This document shows, piece after piece, positions 45,731-54,544 of a stretch of DNA of 64,000 nucleotides. The stretch covers positions 1,870,001 to 1,934,000 of the forward strand of contig NZ_WIQK01000001.1 of NCBI RefSeq assembly GCF_015732155.1, given 5' to 3'. Under the pieces are notes generated by a model. It was given only the letters and a program-made list of their open reading frames with translations. It ran no database searches and was not told the origin of the DNA. Numbering within the stretch: position 1 is the stretch's first letter; the number at the start of each line of letters is the position of its first letter. Source of the DNA: Pectinatus sottacetonis. GTDB taxonomy: Bacteria > Bacillota > Negativicutes > Selenomonadales > Selenomonadaceae. Position numbers and translations under genes: made by a program.

Positions 45731-46588
45731 ATGGAAAGTAATGATTTACGTATTTTTAAAGAAGTTGCAGTTGAAGGTACAGTCACAAGGGCCGCTGAAA
45801 AAATGGGATATGTCCAATCAAATATTACTGCCCGGATTCGTGTATTGGAAAGGGAACTTGGGATAAAACTTTTTTTTAGAAAACATAAAATGATATTATC
45901 ACCGGCAGGAGAAAAATTACTACCGTATGCACAACAGGTAACAAAATTACTGGATGAGGCAAAGTATGTTTTCGATCGTGAAAATGAGCTTTGTGGCAGG
46001 CTGGCAATAGGTGGTTATAATTCAGTATCTGTCCTGGATTTACCAAGGTTATTTGCAGTTATCCATAAAAAATATCCACAAATAGATTTGTCTTTTTTTA
46101 TGGAACCTTCAGCTGTTTTGATAGATAAAATACTTAATTTTAAACTGGATGGGGCATTTATTGTAGAATATGCATTTAATAGTAATATACTGATTAAAGA
46201 ATGGAGTAGGAAACAGGAGTTAGTTATTATAGCACCTGAACACGTAAAGTGTCAGGAGGAAATATATAAAATGCCTTTTTTAATGTATACGACACTTTGT
46301 TATAAAAGAGTGTTGTTGGAAAAGTTTTTAAATTTTAAGGGAATATTTAATGTCCGATATATGGAATTTAACGATCCTAATGCTATAATAGATGGGGTTG
46401 AAGCTGGACTGGGGGTTTCTTTTTTAGAAAAGCAAATGGTAATAAACAGAGAAAAACAGGGTAAATTAAAAATATTTACTGTACCAAAGCAATTTTCTGA
46501 AATTAATACTTGTTTTGTTCGAGCTAAAAATATACCATTATCTCCGATAGTAAAACAATTTATTAATGTTCTAAAGCATTATGGGTAA
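45731..46588 (+). CDS. LysR-family transcriptional regulator
   Basis: A 285-residue regulator with an N-terminal winged HTH (about 1-60, VAVEGTVTRAAEKMGYVQSNITARIRVLERELGIKLF) and a periplasmic-binding-like effector domain. It is divergently transcribed from the MFS exporter with a 131-nt shared promoter region, the usual arrangement for control of a neighbouring exporter. GAGG precedes the ATG. Confidence 0.92.
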   Translation: MESNDLRIFKEVAVEGTVTRAAEKMGYVQSNITARIRVLERELGIKLFFRKHKMILSPAGEKLLPYAQQVTKLLDEAKYVFDRENELCGRLAIGGYNSVSVLDLPRLFAVIHKKYPQIDLSFFMEPSAVLIDKILNFKLDGAFIVEYAFNSNILIKEWSRKQELVIIAPEHVKCQEEIYKMPFLMYTTLCYKRVLLEKFLNFKGIFNVRYMEFNDPNAIIDGVEAGLGVSFLEKQMVINREKQGKLKIFTVPKQFSEINTCFVRAKNIPLSPIVKQFINVLKHYG

Positions 46589-46618
46589 AAAAAACCACCA
46601 GTCATAAAGACTGGTGGT
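46587..46618 (-). terminator. Terminator of the stressosome operon
   Basis: ACCACCAGTC (46594-46603) and GACTGGTGGT (46609-46618) form a perfect 10-bp stem. On the minus strand it is followed by eight T, about 130 nt past the last gene of the operon. Confidence 0.85.
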
Positions 46619-46745
46619 GCGTAGTGAATAATACAATACATATATTGGAGAGTAAAGAGAAATGATATTCATTATCAATTAAAATTTATCATAAAAAGCA
46701 TATTTTGTCAACTATAACGGTAAGAACCAACCCGAAGGATTAAAG

Positions 46746-49448
46746 CTATTTTTTATTTGTTATCTCAGTTAAAATATTTAAGGCTTCAGTGAAGTCATAT
46801 TCAGCTAATGCTTTTTTTAGAGGATCTATGGTATGACCAAATGAGTCAGTCAATAATGCGATGTTTTCGTCAAATAAGTCAATGGCTTCAGAATCGTCAT
46901 CACGGAGTAAATATTTTAATCTGGTAACAATATCTTCGGTATTGTTTTTATGAGGGGGAGAAGATTTTACTAAGGAACTTGATTTTGCTAAAAGTGGTAA
47001 GTGGTCATTTATTTCTTTGATAAGAGTTGATAAATTATTATTAATACTGGGTATCAATTTATTGATCTGGGGCAAATCATTATTTTTTATAGCAATTTCC
47101 AGTTGACCAGCTTGTTTTTGAATGGAAAGGGCCCCGATAGCACCTGCTGTCCCTTTTAAAGTATGTATAGAGCGTTCAGCAGATATATAGTCATCTGAAT
47201 GTAGCTGCCTGGTGGTAAGTGATATAATATCAGCCTGTCCCTGGATAAATTTTTCTAGTAAATTAATGTAAACGGGCCGTTTATTTAATACTCTTTTTAG
47301 ACCGACAGAGGTATCCAGCCCGGAAATGTTAATATTAGTGGTTACCGACTGTATACTGCCAGATGATTTTTGTTCAGCATTTATAGATGCAAGACGGCTG
47401 TTATAAGACAGCCATTTTTTTAATGTTGCAAATAAAGCTTGTGGATCAACTGGTTTGGTTATGTAGTCATTCATACCGGCAGCAAAACAGGCATTTTTAT
47501 CAGTATCCAAAGCATTTGCGGTCATCGCCAGAATGGGCATTGTGTCATATTTTCTGTCAGCACGGATTTTTTTAGTAGCAGTGATACCATCCATTACCGG
47601 CATTTGCATATCCATGAGTACCAGATTATAAACTTTTTTCTGTAGCATTTGCAAAGCTTTTTCACCATTACTAGCAATATCTATAAGGCAGCCGCTGTTT
47701 TCTAAAATACCATTGATTACTTCCTGGTTTAGTTCATTATCTTCAACGATTAATAAAGAATTTCCCGAAATTGATAGTGGATTAATTTGAGTAGCAGTCG
47801 TTTCTTCGGAAGATCGTGAAGTGATGCTGGAAGAAATTCTAAAAGCAGTTTTTATAATATCATCCAGACGGGATAATGTTATGGGCTTGGACAGAAATAG
47901 ATTAAAAGCAGGGTTTTTGTTTTCAGGAGGAAGCTCATCATAACTATGGTTTGTTAATATGATGGGAATAGGATATTTTATCAAAGTCATATTGGATATT
48001 ATTTGCCATGTATGCAGGCAGTCGCAGTCACCTGTTAAATTTGCATCAATAAATATCAGATCATAATATTTATTGATATTATGATTTTGTGACAGTATTT
48101 GTATTGCTTTTTTACCATTGGGTACAGTATCAGCCGCAAGTTTAAATCTATAGAGCATTTTTGCAAGATATTTTCTTGTAAAATAATTGTCATCTACAAT
48201 TAGAGCATTATGAGAAGAAAGGTCAGAAATATTTTTAAGTGTAAATTCATTATTGTATGTGTCTAATAATACTGTGAACCAAAATGTACTGCCTTTTCCA
48301 GGAGAACTTTTTACACCGACACTGCCATTCATCATAGCAGCTAATTGTTTGGAGATTGCCAATCCCAGACCTGTACCACCATATTTTCTGGTAGTAGAAG
48401 TATCTGCCTGCTGGAACGACTGAAATAGATTTTTTTGCTGATCTTTTGACATACCAATACCGCTGTCCCTGACAGAAAAATAAAGCAATATTTTTTTTGT
48501 GTTTTTTTGTAAAACTTTGGCAGAAAGAATAATTTGTCCTTGATTAGTAAACTTAACGGCATTATTAATATAGTTTATTAATATTTGACTGATACGTAGT
48601 GGATCACCTTGCAACAGTGCGGGAACAGTGTAGTCAATATTAAAAATAAGTTCTAAGTTTTTTTCTAAAGCTTTATTACTTATAAGATCGGCAACATTAT
48701 CGAGGATAGTATCTCTTTTAAAATCAATGTTTTCGATATTAAGCATACCTGCCTCGATTTTGGAAAAATCTAAAATATCATTTATGATATTTAGTAAATG
48801 ACGGCCTGATTGCTGGATCTTTTCTATGTAATTACGTTGTTTTTTTGTCAACTCAGTATTTAATACTAAATGAGCCATACCAATAATGGCATTCATTGGC
48901 GTGCGTATTTCATGGCTCATATTGGCCAAAAAATCAGATTTTGCCCGTACCGCACTCTCAGCAGATTGCTTGGCAGCCTGCAGCTCAATTGTCTTACTGG
49001 ATAGTTGTTCATTATTTCGCTGTAATGTCAGTAATAATTCATTTTTACTGGGAAGTGCCAGCTGCTGTCGCAGGTCAAATACAAATTCGTCTGATAGTTC
49101 TAGATAAGGAAGCCTGTTAATAGTTTCAAGTGACAATAAATCAGCAGCGGTATTTTTTTTATATGTGATAGAGGAAAAAAAGAAACTGATGCCGGGTATT
49201 GTCAATGGCTGGGAAAGCCATTCATAACGTATATGCAGAAGAGTACTGCCTGATTCCTGCTGTATGTTTATAAAGATTGTGAGTTTTCTGTTGATAATGA
49301 CATTGCGGCATATTTCAGAAATAATAGTTTCTATTCTTGCTGCTTTTATTTCTGAAAAATGAAGTTGTTTAGCTATATAGTAAATTTTTTGACGTATATA
49401 AGGCAAATCTTCCAAAGTATTTATTGATAATATGCCTAATTTAATCAT
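46746..49448 (-). CDS. Hybrid histidine kinase of the stressosome operon (RsbT-like/HisKA/HATPase/REC/REC/HPt)
   Basis: A 900-residue cytoplasmic phosphorelay protein with no transmembrane segment. Order: an N-terminal segment (about 15-75) resembling the first half of an RsbT/RsbW-type ATPase ([17 protein letters not shown]), a coiled coil (about 130-172), HisKA with His179 in MSHEIRTPM, HATPase_c (about 280-395, DSGIGM, GGTGLGL), a first REC (412-535, Asp468), a second REC (563-680, Asp613) and HPt with His762 in HTLKGTAGA. It overlaps the rsbX gene by 8 nt. The N-terminal segment lacks ATP-lid glycine motifs and could be the docking site for stressosome signals. No cognate output regulator is adjacent except the HD-GYP protein at the operon start. 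Confidence 0.93.
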   Translation of the reverse strand: MIKLGILSINTLEDLPYIRQKIYYIAKQLHFSEIKAARIETIISEICRNVIINRKLTIFINIQQESGSTLLHIRYEWLSQPLTIPGISFFFSSITYKKNTAADLLSLETINRLPYLELSDEFVFDLRQQLALPSKNELLLTLQRNNEQLSSKTIELQAAKQSAESAVRAKSDFLANMSHEIRTPMNAIIGMAHLVLNTELTKKQRNYIEKIQQSGRHLLNIINDILDFSKIEAGMLNIENIDFKRDTILDNVADLISNKALEKNLELIFNIDYTVPALLQGDPLRISQILINYINNAVKFTNQGQIILSAKVLQKNTKKILLYFSVRDSGIGMSKDQQKNLFQSFQQADTSTTRKYGGTGLGLAISKQLAAMMNGSVGVKSSPGKGSTFWFTVLLDTYNNEFTLKNISDLSSHNALIVDDNYFTRKYLAKMLYRFKLAADTVPNGKKAIQILSQNHNINKYYDLIFIDANLTGDCDCLHTWQIISNMTLIKYPIPIILTNHSYDELPPENKNPAFNLFLSKPITLSRLDDIIKTAFRISSSITSRSSEETTATQINPLSISGNSLLIVEDNELNQEVINGILENSGCLIDIASNGEKALQMLQKKVYNLVLMDMQMPVMDGITATKKIRADRKYDTMPILAMTANALDTDKNACFAAGMNDYITKPVDPQALFATLKKWLSYNSRLASINAEQKSSGSIQSVTTNINISGLDTSVGLKRVLNKRPVYINLLEKFIQGQADIISLTTRQLHSDDYISAERSIHTLKGTAGAIGALSIQKQAGQLEIAIKNNDLPQINKLIPSINNNLSTLIKEINDHLPLLAKSSSLVKSSPPHKNNTEDIVTRLKYLLRDDDSEAIDLFDENIALLTDSFGHTIDPLKKALAEYDFTEALNILTEITNKK

Positions 49449-50028
49449 TTATGCACCTCGCAATGATACATGAAGCATCATCAGTGTCTTTGCCAAAATG
49501 GGCAATGAGTTCTGCTGCTGGATTACGGGTGTTTTTTAACAAATATTGTGCTTGGGAAAAATCAATATGTGCCATGACACCATCTGAATGAATGATAAAA
49601 AAGTCGTTATTGTTTAATTTTATTTTTTGTTCTTTAGGAGTACTTATTTGATAGCCGATGATGCCTTCCTGAGGAAGGAGCTTTTTTTTTGTATCATGCC
49701 ATATTTGTGTGGTAATGTTTCCTATGCTTACCAATGACAGAATAGCAGAGGATAAATCAATCCGGCAAAGGGCTGCAACAGCTCCATGGGTTCCTTGTAG
49801 AAATTTATGCAGATTGTCTGCAAGAACAGGCAGTGGCATAGTATAGTTCTCACTTAGGTATGTTTTTACTTTTTGAGCTACGACGGAAGCGGTAAACCCT
49901 TTACCTAGTACATCAATTAATGCTAAAAAGGAATATTCTTTTGTTTTTATGATGATACCGGTATCGCCGGAATAATTACCATTTAGGATGTAAGGCCGTA
50001 TTGAAATGTAGCAAATGGTTTTTAGCAT
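49441..50028 (-). CDS. rsbX: Stressosome phosphatase RsbX (SpoIIE/PP2C type)
   Basis: A 195-residue PP2C-like phosphatase that resets the stressosome by dephosphorylating RsbR and RsbS. Metal-binding and active-site motifs are visible as [22 protein letters not shown] and DTDDASCI. Starts 6 nt after the rsbT stop and overlaps the hybrid kinase gene by 8 nt. Named from domain and operon position. Confidence 0.88.
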   Translation of the reverse strand: MLKTICYISIRPYILNGNYSGDTGIIIKTKEYSFLALIDVLGKGFTASVVAQKVKTYLSENYTMPLPVLADNLHKFLQGTHGAVAALCRIDLSSAILSLVSIGNITTQIWHDTKKKLLPQEGIIGYQISTPKEQKIKLNNNDFFIIHSDGVMAHIDFSQAQYLLKNTRNPAAELIAHFGKDTDDASCIIARCIND

Positions 50029-50034
50029 TAAGAC

Positions 50035-50460
50035 TCACTTCCATTTTCTTGTTAAAATATAAGTTCCTTTTCCTAAATGTGAATCAATAATAAAGTCATC
50101 CATGATTCTTTTTACACTTGGCAGTCCCATGCCTAGACTTTTATTTGTTGTAGTAAAATTATCCTTTAAAGCCATTTTTATATCGGGTATCCCAGGTCCT
50201 TTATCACTGGCAATTATTTCTATACCAATTGTTTCTGCGGTTGAAATAATGCGCAGGATTATTTCGCCTGTTGTAGCGTAGCGCAGAATATTGGTGGATA
50301 GTTCAGAGGCGGCAGTAGCTATAAGAACACTGTCAGTATTATTAAAACCAGCGGTAACGGCCAGCTGTTTGGCAGTAAGTACTACTCTGTGGTTATCATC
50401 ATAATGGGATAGGGTGAAAAAATGTTCTTCTAATGTGGCAATTGCTTTGTATTTCAGAAT
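50035..50460 (-). CDS. rsbT: Stressosome kinase RsbT, non-canonical start codon
   Basis: Serine kinase of the GHKL fold, about 141 residues, that phosphorylates RsbR and RsbS and then leaves to activate downstream partners. N-box ATAASELSTNILRYA, G1 box ASDKGPGIPD and the G2-like NKSLGMGLPSVKRIMDDF are all present. No ATG, GTG or TTG exists in frame between the rsbS stop and the conserved region. The best start is ATT at 50458-50460 (GAGGTG 9 nt upstream), with CTG as next codon the alternative. A single-base deletion after an out-of-frame GTG at 50471 is a third explanation. Frame and motifs otherwise intact. Confidence 0.85.
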   Translation of the reverse strand: MLKYKAIATLEEHFFTLSHYDDNHRVVLTAKQLAVTAGFNNTDSVLIATAASELSTNILRYATTGEIILRIISTAETIGIEIIASDKGPGIPDIKMALKDNFTTTNKSLGMGLPSVKRIMDDFIIDSHLGKGTYILTRKWK

Positions 50461-50498
50461 CTTTCCTGCACCTCTTTTTAAATATAGAGTTACATTAA

Positions 50499-50876
50499 TT
50501 ATGACATCTTTTTCAATAAATTTAAAGCGTCTTCCATTGTTCTGGCAGCATAAATATTTTTAATATCAACTTCAATGTCCACTAAAGACGATACAATTCC
50601 GGGATTTAGTGAGGTCCAGATAACAGGAATATGCATTAACTGCAGGCTTTTAGTGATTTTTATGAAAATATCACAAGCAAAAGAGTCAAGAACATGAACC
50701 GCGTTGAAATCCAATATCAGTCCTTTAGTGTTTTCTAAATATTTGTGTTGTAAAATAGCTTTTTTGTGAAGTAAAAGTGTATTATCATCACTGCATTCCT
50801 GAACAGCTACTATAAGATAATTTTCGATTTTACTTATAGCAAGTGGAATACTGCGGTCTGCCTTATTCATTTTCAT
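50499..50876 (-). CDS. rsbS: Stressosome scaffold protein RsbS
   Basis: Single STAS-domain protein of 125 residues, a core subunit of the stressosome. Ser65 in VLDSFACDI aligns with the RsbT-phosphorylated serine of B. subtilis RsbS (IDSF). It overlaps the end of rsbR by 14 nt and is followed by rsbT after 38 nt. Two in-frame ATGs lie at its start; either is possible. Confidence 0.9.
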   Translation of the reverse strand: MKMNKADRSIPLAISKIENYLIVAVQECSDDNTLLLHKKAILQHKYLENTKGLILDFNAVHVLDSFACDIFIKITKSLQLMHIPVIWTSLNPGIVSSLVDIEVDIKNIYAARTMEDALNLLKKMS

Positions 50877-51672
50877 TGGCAGTAATTTTTAAATTTAGGA
50901 TGGAAAAGGCATCGCTAAGGGAATTTTTCAAAGAAGAATTTGTTTTGATATTACCCATGTCTATTCCCAGCTGAACAATAGCTTGGGCAACTGCGGGTGA
51001 AATACCTGATAGAATACATTGACAGCCCATTAATGAGGTCGCCTTTGTTATTTTTATAAGATGATTGGCTACAGCAGTATCAACGGCGGGTACACCTTGT
51101 ATGTCAAGAATGATTACCTTGGCCGCAGTTTCCATTATTTTTTCCAGCATAGTATCCATCATGTGCTGGGCTCTTAATGAATCAATAATTCCAATGACAG
51201 GCAGAACTAGTACTCCATCCCATAATGTAAGGGCAGGCGTGGAAATTTCCTTAATAGTATGACTTTGTTCCTGAAGCTTTTTTTCAAAAGAAACTCTTTG
51301 GGTGATATCAAGAAGATATTCAAGACCGCCTATTATCGTTCCCTCGCTGTCCTTGAGGGGAACAGCATAAATTTCTATGGGCATTTTGCTGTTACCAATG
51401 GTTAATTGTGACCGGCCAGTTTGATTTTCCTGGGTATCTATTGCCAGCTTTATTACTGATGAAGCGGCATGGTCGGGCGCAATATTGAAGAGTTTATGAA
51501 AAGGCTGCTCTTTATAACTGTCAGTTGATTTGTTGAAAATATCACGGGAAGCCGAGTTGAGATAGATTATTTCCATATTGAGATCGACAGCTATTACCAT
51601 GACCGGTATTTGGTCAAGAATTTGTTCATGCAATAAATTTTCAGAAAACTTATCAGAAATTATGTTATCCAC
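50863..51672 (-). CDS. rsbR: Stressosome sensor RsbR with N-terminal PAS domain
   Basis: A 269-residue protein with a PAS domain (about 15-125: MVIAVDLNMEIIYLNSASRDIF, GGLEYLLDITQRV), a short linker helix and a C-terminal STAS domain (about 145-265). The two RsbT target sites of B. subtilis RsbR are represented by Ser165 (GIIDSLRAQ) and Thr199 (VPAVDTAVANH). Its globin-type sensor is replaced by PAS, so the signal may be redox, gas or a small ligand. There is 17 nt between it and the HD-GYP gene. Confidence 0.92.
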   Translation of the reverse strand: MDNIISDKFSENLLHEQILDQIPVMVIAVDLNMEIIYLNSASRDIFNKSTDSYKEQPFHKLFNIAPDHAASSVIKLAIDTQENQTGRSQLTIGNSKMPIEIYAVPLKDSEGTIIGGLEYLLDITQRVSFEKKLQEQSHTIKEISTPALTLWDGVLVLPVIGIIDSLRAQHMMDTMLEKIMETAAKVIILDIQGVPAVDTAVANHLIKITKATSLMGCQCILSGISPAVAQAIVQLGIDMGNIKTNSSLKNSLSDAFSILNLKITANENE

Positions 51673-51689
51673 TATAATACACTTCCTTT

Positions 51690-52775
51690 TTATTGAATAG
51701 AAATAGCTTGAAAATTTTTCTCCAGTGCAATAAAAGCATCAATGATCACCGGATCAAAATGTTTACCGGAATCATTTTTTATTATTGATACAGCCATAGC
51801 ATGGGGGAAAGCTTTTTTATATACTCTGGTACTAATCAAAGCATCATAAACATCTGCTACAGCCATAATTCTGGCTGAAAGAGGAATGCTTTTGCCTATT
51901 AAACCATTGGGGTAGCCACTGCCATCCCATTTTTCGTGATGACAAAAAGCAATTTCTTTGGCAAATTGTAAAAAATTTTCTGATTCCCTTTTTAACATTG
52001 ATTCAGCCAGACTTATAGCATTTTTTCCAATTGTAGTATGTGTTTTCATTATTTCGAATTCTTCTGTGGTTAATCGGCCGGGCTTAAGTAAAATGCTATC
52101 AGGAATTCCTACTTTTCCGATATCATGTAATGGAGCAGATTTGACAATTAAATTAATGTTTTTATCAGTTAATATATCGATAAATTTTCCCTTGTGTTTT
52201 AAATATAATGAAAGTTCTTTTACATATTCTTTAGTACGATGAATGTGTAAGCCGGTTTCATTATCCCGTGCTTCAGCTAGTGCTGCCATGGCAACAATGG
52301 AAACTTCTTGAATCAGGGATATTTCCTTGACTTGACGGGCCACTTCTGCTTCAAGGTACTGGTTTTTATTTTTTAAAAGGTCTCTGGTTCGTTTTAACTC
52401 AAGATGGTTGTGGATTCGGGATAACAATACAGGAGGACTGAGGGGCTTTATAATATAATCCACAGCACCTAAAGCAAGTCCTTTTTCTTCATCTTCAATA
52501 GAACTTTTGGCTGTAAGAAAAATTATGGGAATATCAGCAGTTTTTGATTGGTGTTTTAATAGTTTGCATACTTCATAGCCATCCATTTGAGGCATTATAA
52601 CATCTAGTAATATGAGATCCGGTGGAGAAGCTGTGGCTATCGATAAAGCTTTTATACCATTTGTAGCAACTTTGATCTTATAAATATTTTTTAGTATTTC
52701 CCTGGCAATTGTCAGATTATCAGGAGCATCATCGACAATGAGAATAGTGGGTTTTTCTTCCTTGGTAAAAAACAT
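51690..52775 (-). CDS. REC-HD-GYP response regulator (c-di-GMP phosphodiesterase)
   Basis: A 361-residue response regulator, first gene of the stressosome operon. The REC domain (about 8-125) has Asp58 as phospho-acceptor (LILLDVIMPQMDG). A coiled linker leads to the HD-GYP domain (about 155-355) with APLHDIGKVGIPD and HHEKWDGSGYPNGL, which carry the metal ligands and GYP motif, so it should cleave c-di-GMP. It is the likely receiver of the hybrid kinase's phosphate. Confidence 0.93.
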   Translation of the reverse strand: MFFTKEEKPTILIVDDAPDNLTIAREILKNIYKIKVATNGIKALSIATASPPDLILLDVIMPQMDGYEVCKLLKHQSKTADIPIIFLTAKSSIEDEEKGLALGAVDYIIKPLSPPVLLSRIHNHLELKRTRDLLKNKNQYLEAEVARQVKEISLIQEVSIVAMAALAEARDNETGLHIHRTKEYVKELSLYLKHKGKFIDILTDKNINLIVKSAPLHDIGKVGIPDSILLKPGRLTTEEFEIMKTHTTIGKNAISLAESMLKRESENFLQFAKEIAFCHHEKWDGSGYPNGLIGKSIPLSARIMAVADVYDALISTRVYKKAFPHAMAVSIIKNDSGKHFDPVIIDAFIALEKNFQAISIQ

Positions 52776-53476
52776 TTTTCCTCCTAAAAATCATTTCCTA
52801 CATATTATGCTAAGTAAAATATAAATAGCTTTTTTAAATAATATTCTGTAAATTTTTCTTGGACTAATAACTTTAAAGGTTTTCCATTAGCATAATGTAA
52901 ATTCCCTATAATAATATATTATTATTTGTTTGTAAACATACTTAATATATAATAAATATATATCAAAATAATTTAAAAGTAAAGCTTTTATTATAGGCAG
53001 AAAGTAATCCTTATGTAGATAATAAGAAATTATCATCTACATAAGGATTACTTATTTTGTTAGAAGGACATATAAAGAGCATAGAGAATTAAAAATAGTA
53101 AAATAGTTTTGTAATTTATATTAACTTAATATAATAACATATTGATTAATAACTGTAGAAAAAATTGTTAATATTAATAGTTACAGTATAACACTTATTG
53201 CTAATATTATAAATTGTTCTATGAGATAAAATGCTAAGAAAAAAATGTAATAGATTTCAGAATTTTGCTTGAACTAATATTATAAAAACATAATATAAAT
53301 AAATTATAATAACTTTATAATTTGTACCATATAAGTTAATGTAAACTAATATAAATTATTAGCTTGCGTAAGTAACTTCATAATGTATAATATAACTAGT
53401 TATTTATTATTTAATATAAATGAGCTTAAAAATTGCTTTTAATGGCGGGTAGTATCTAAAAAAAAGGTGGATTTTT
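52776..53476. other. 700-nt AT-rich spacer between divergent genes
   Basis: No gene of credible length. It separates the stressosome operon from the MpsC-like gene and should hold both promoters. The only strong feature is a 19-bp hairpin at 53002-53053. The segment 53060-53450 is over 75% AT with no recognisable motif. Confidence 0.5.
53002..53053. repeat. Orphan 19-bp hairpin
   Basis: AAGTAATCCTTATGTAGAT (53002-53020) and its exact complement (53035-53053) flank a 14-nt loop, with a T-rich run on the right. It resembles a terminator but no annotated transcript ends here. Confidence 0.6.
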
Positions 53477-54229
53477 ATGGTGCAGGAGAATAATACGAAA
53501 AGACAAAATGGGGATAATAATTCAAGAGTAATTTCATATCCTATGTATCTGGTAGATGAAATGAGAAAATATTATAATTTACCTGAGATGTATTTTTTAT
53601 CACAGTTTATAGGTCGAAAGGAAATACAGATAGGTGTTATGGAAACGTCCCTGGAAAAGTGGGAAGAGTTTAAACATAGGTTCACGCGAATATATTCTAT
53701 TAATCAATATACAGATCTTATGATTGAAATGTTGTTGGAATATTTAAAACCTAAGTTGGAAAAATATTATGGGGAGAAAATAAGTTTTTGGTACTTTTTT
53801 GGACCGTATGTGGAATCAACAAAAATATATTTTTATAGTGTAAAAATATTTAATGATGCTATTTTCAAAAATATTGATACATATCGTGGACCGGAAGAAG
53901 AAAAATTTGCCAGTTGTATCTCGGGATATATAAGAAATTTATGTGGTAAAGGACCGCGTATGATAAAAGTGTCCCTAGTAGATAGTTATTATATGGTAAT
54001 ATGTGCTTATGGTGTTATACCTGATTATATGAGGGAATATGTATATAACCAGGAAGAAGATTATATACATATTAAGCATATGATGAAATATTTACTAAAT
54101 AGGTCTGTGGATTATGCTTTTCAGGCAGAATATGATTATATACCGCAAAAATTCACTGAAGTGGATTTCCAAAATAATCATATTCTTACATTGGCAGTTA
54201 TTAGACCTATTGAACATAATATATTATAA
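53477..54229 (+). CDS. Hypothetical protein, MpsC/DUF2294-like
   Basis: A 250-residue soluble protein. The stretch GKGPRMIKVSLVDSYYMVICAYGVIPDYM resembles the DUF2294 (MpsC) signature of GRGP...K followed by a hydrophobic strand. The N-terminal half (FLSQFIGRKEIQIG) is not recognised. Tyr is frequent. Function unknown; a link to Na+-translocating systems has been suggested for the family. GGTGG precedes the ATG, and a terminator follows at 54393. Confidence 0.5.
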   Translation: MVQENNTKRQNGDNNSRVISYPMYLVDEMRKYYNLPEMYFLSQFIGRKEIQIGVMETSLEKWEEFKHRFTRIYSINQYTDLMIEMLLEYLKPKLEKYYGEKISFWYFFGPYVESTKIYFYSVKIFNDAIFKNIDTYRGPEEEKFASCISGYIRNLCGKGPRMIKVSLVDSYYMVICAYGVIPDYMREYVYNQEEDYIHIKHMMKYLLNRSVDYAFQAEYDYIPQKFTEVDFQNNHILTLAVIRPIEHNIL

Positions 54230-54544
54230 TATAATAAGAATTTTAAAAATTTGCAGCTGTTTATTTGCTATCTTATATAGTGGAATTAATGGTACAAAAT
54301 AAATTTAAGAATAATTATTAGACGACAATAAATTTAATTTAATAAAAGGTAAAGTTTTGTAGTGGATAAGTTTATTTAACTATAGTGTTGAAAACCTTCA
54401 TCCTTATTATGGATGGAGGTTTTTTTATGGAAATAATATGGTATTTTCCGGAGGCTAGTTAAGTTTTTATAATTTTTAAGCTGCCGGTTATTTATAAAGG
54501 GCAGAAGTTTAGTGCCTGAATAGGAAATTAAAGGAGAAATATTT
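54230..54544. other. Intergenic region before the chemotaxis receptor
   Basis: No gene. Contains one terminator (54393-54428) and the ribosome-binding site AAGGAG of the next gene. Confidence 0.5.
54393..54428 (+). terminator. Terminator
   Basis: AACCTTCATCC pairs with GGATGGAGGTT (one wobble), followed by TTTTTTT. Confidence 0.8.
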
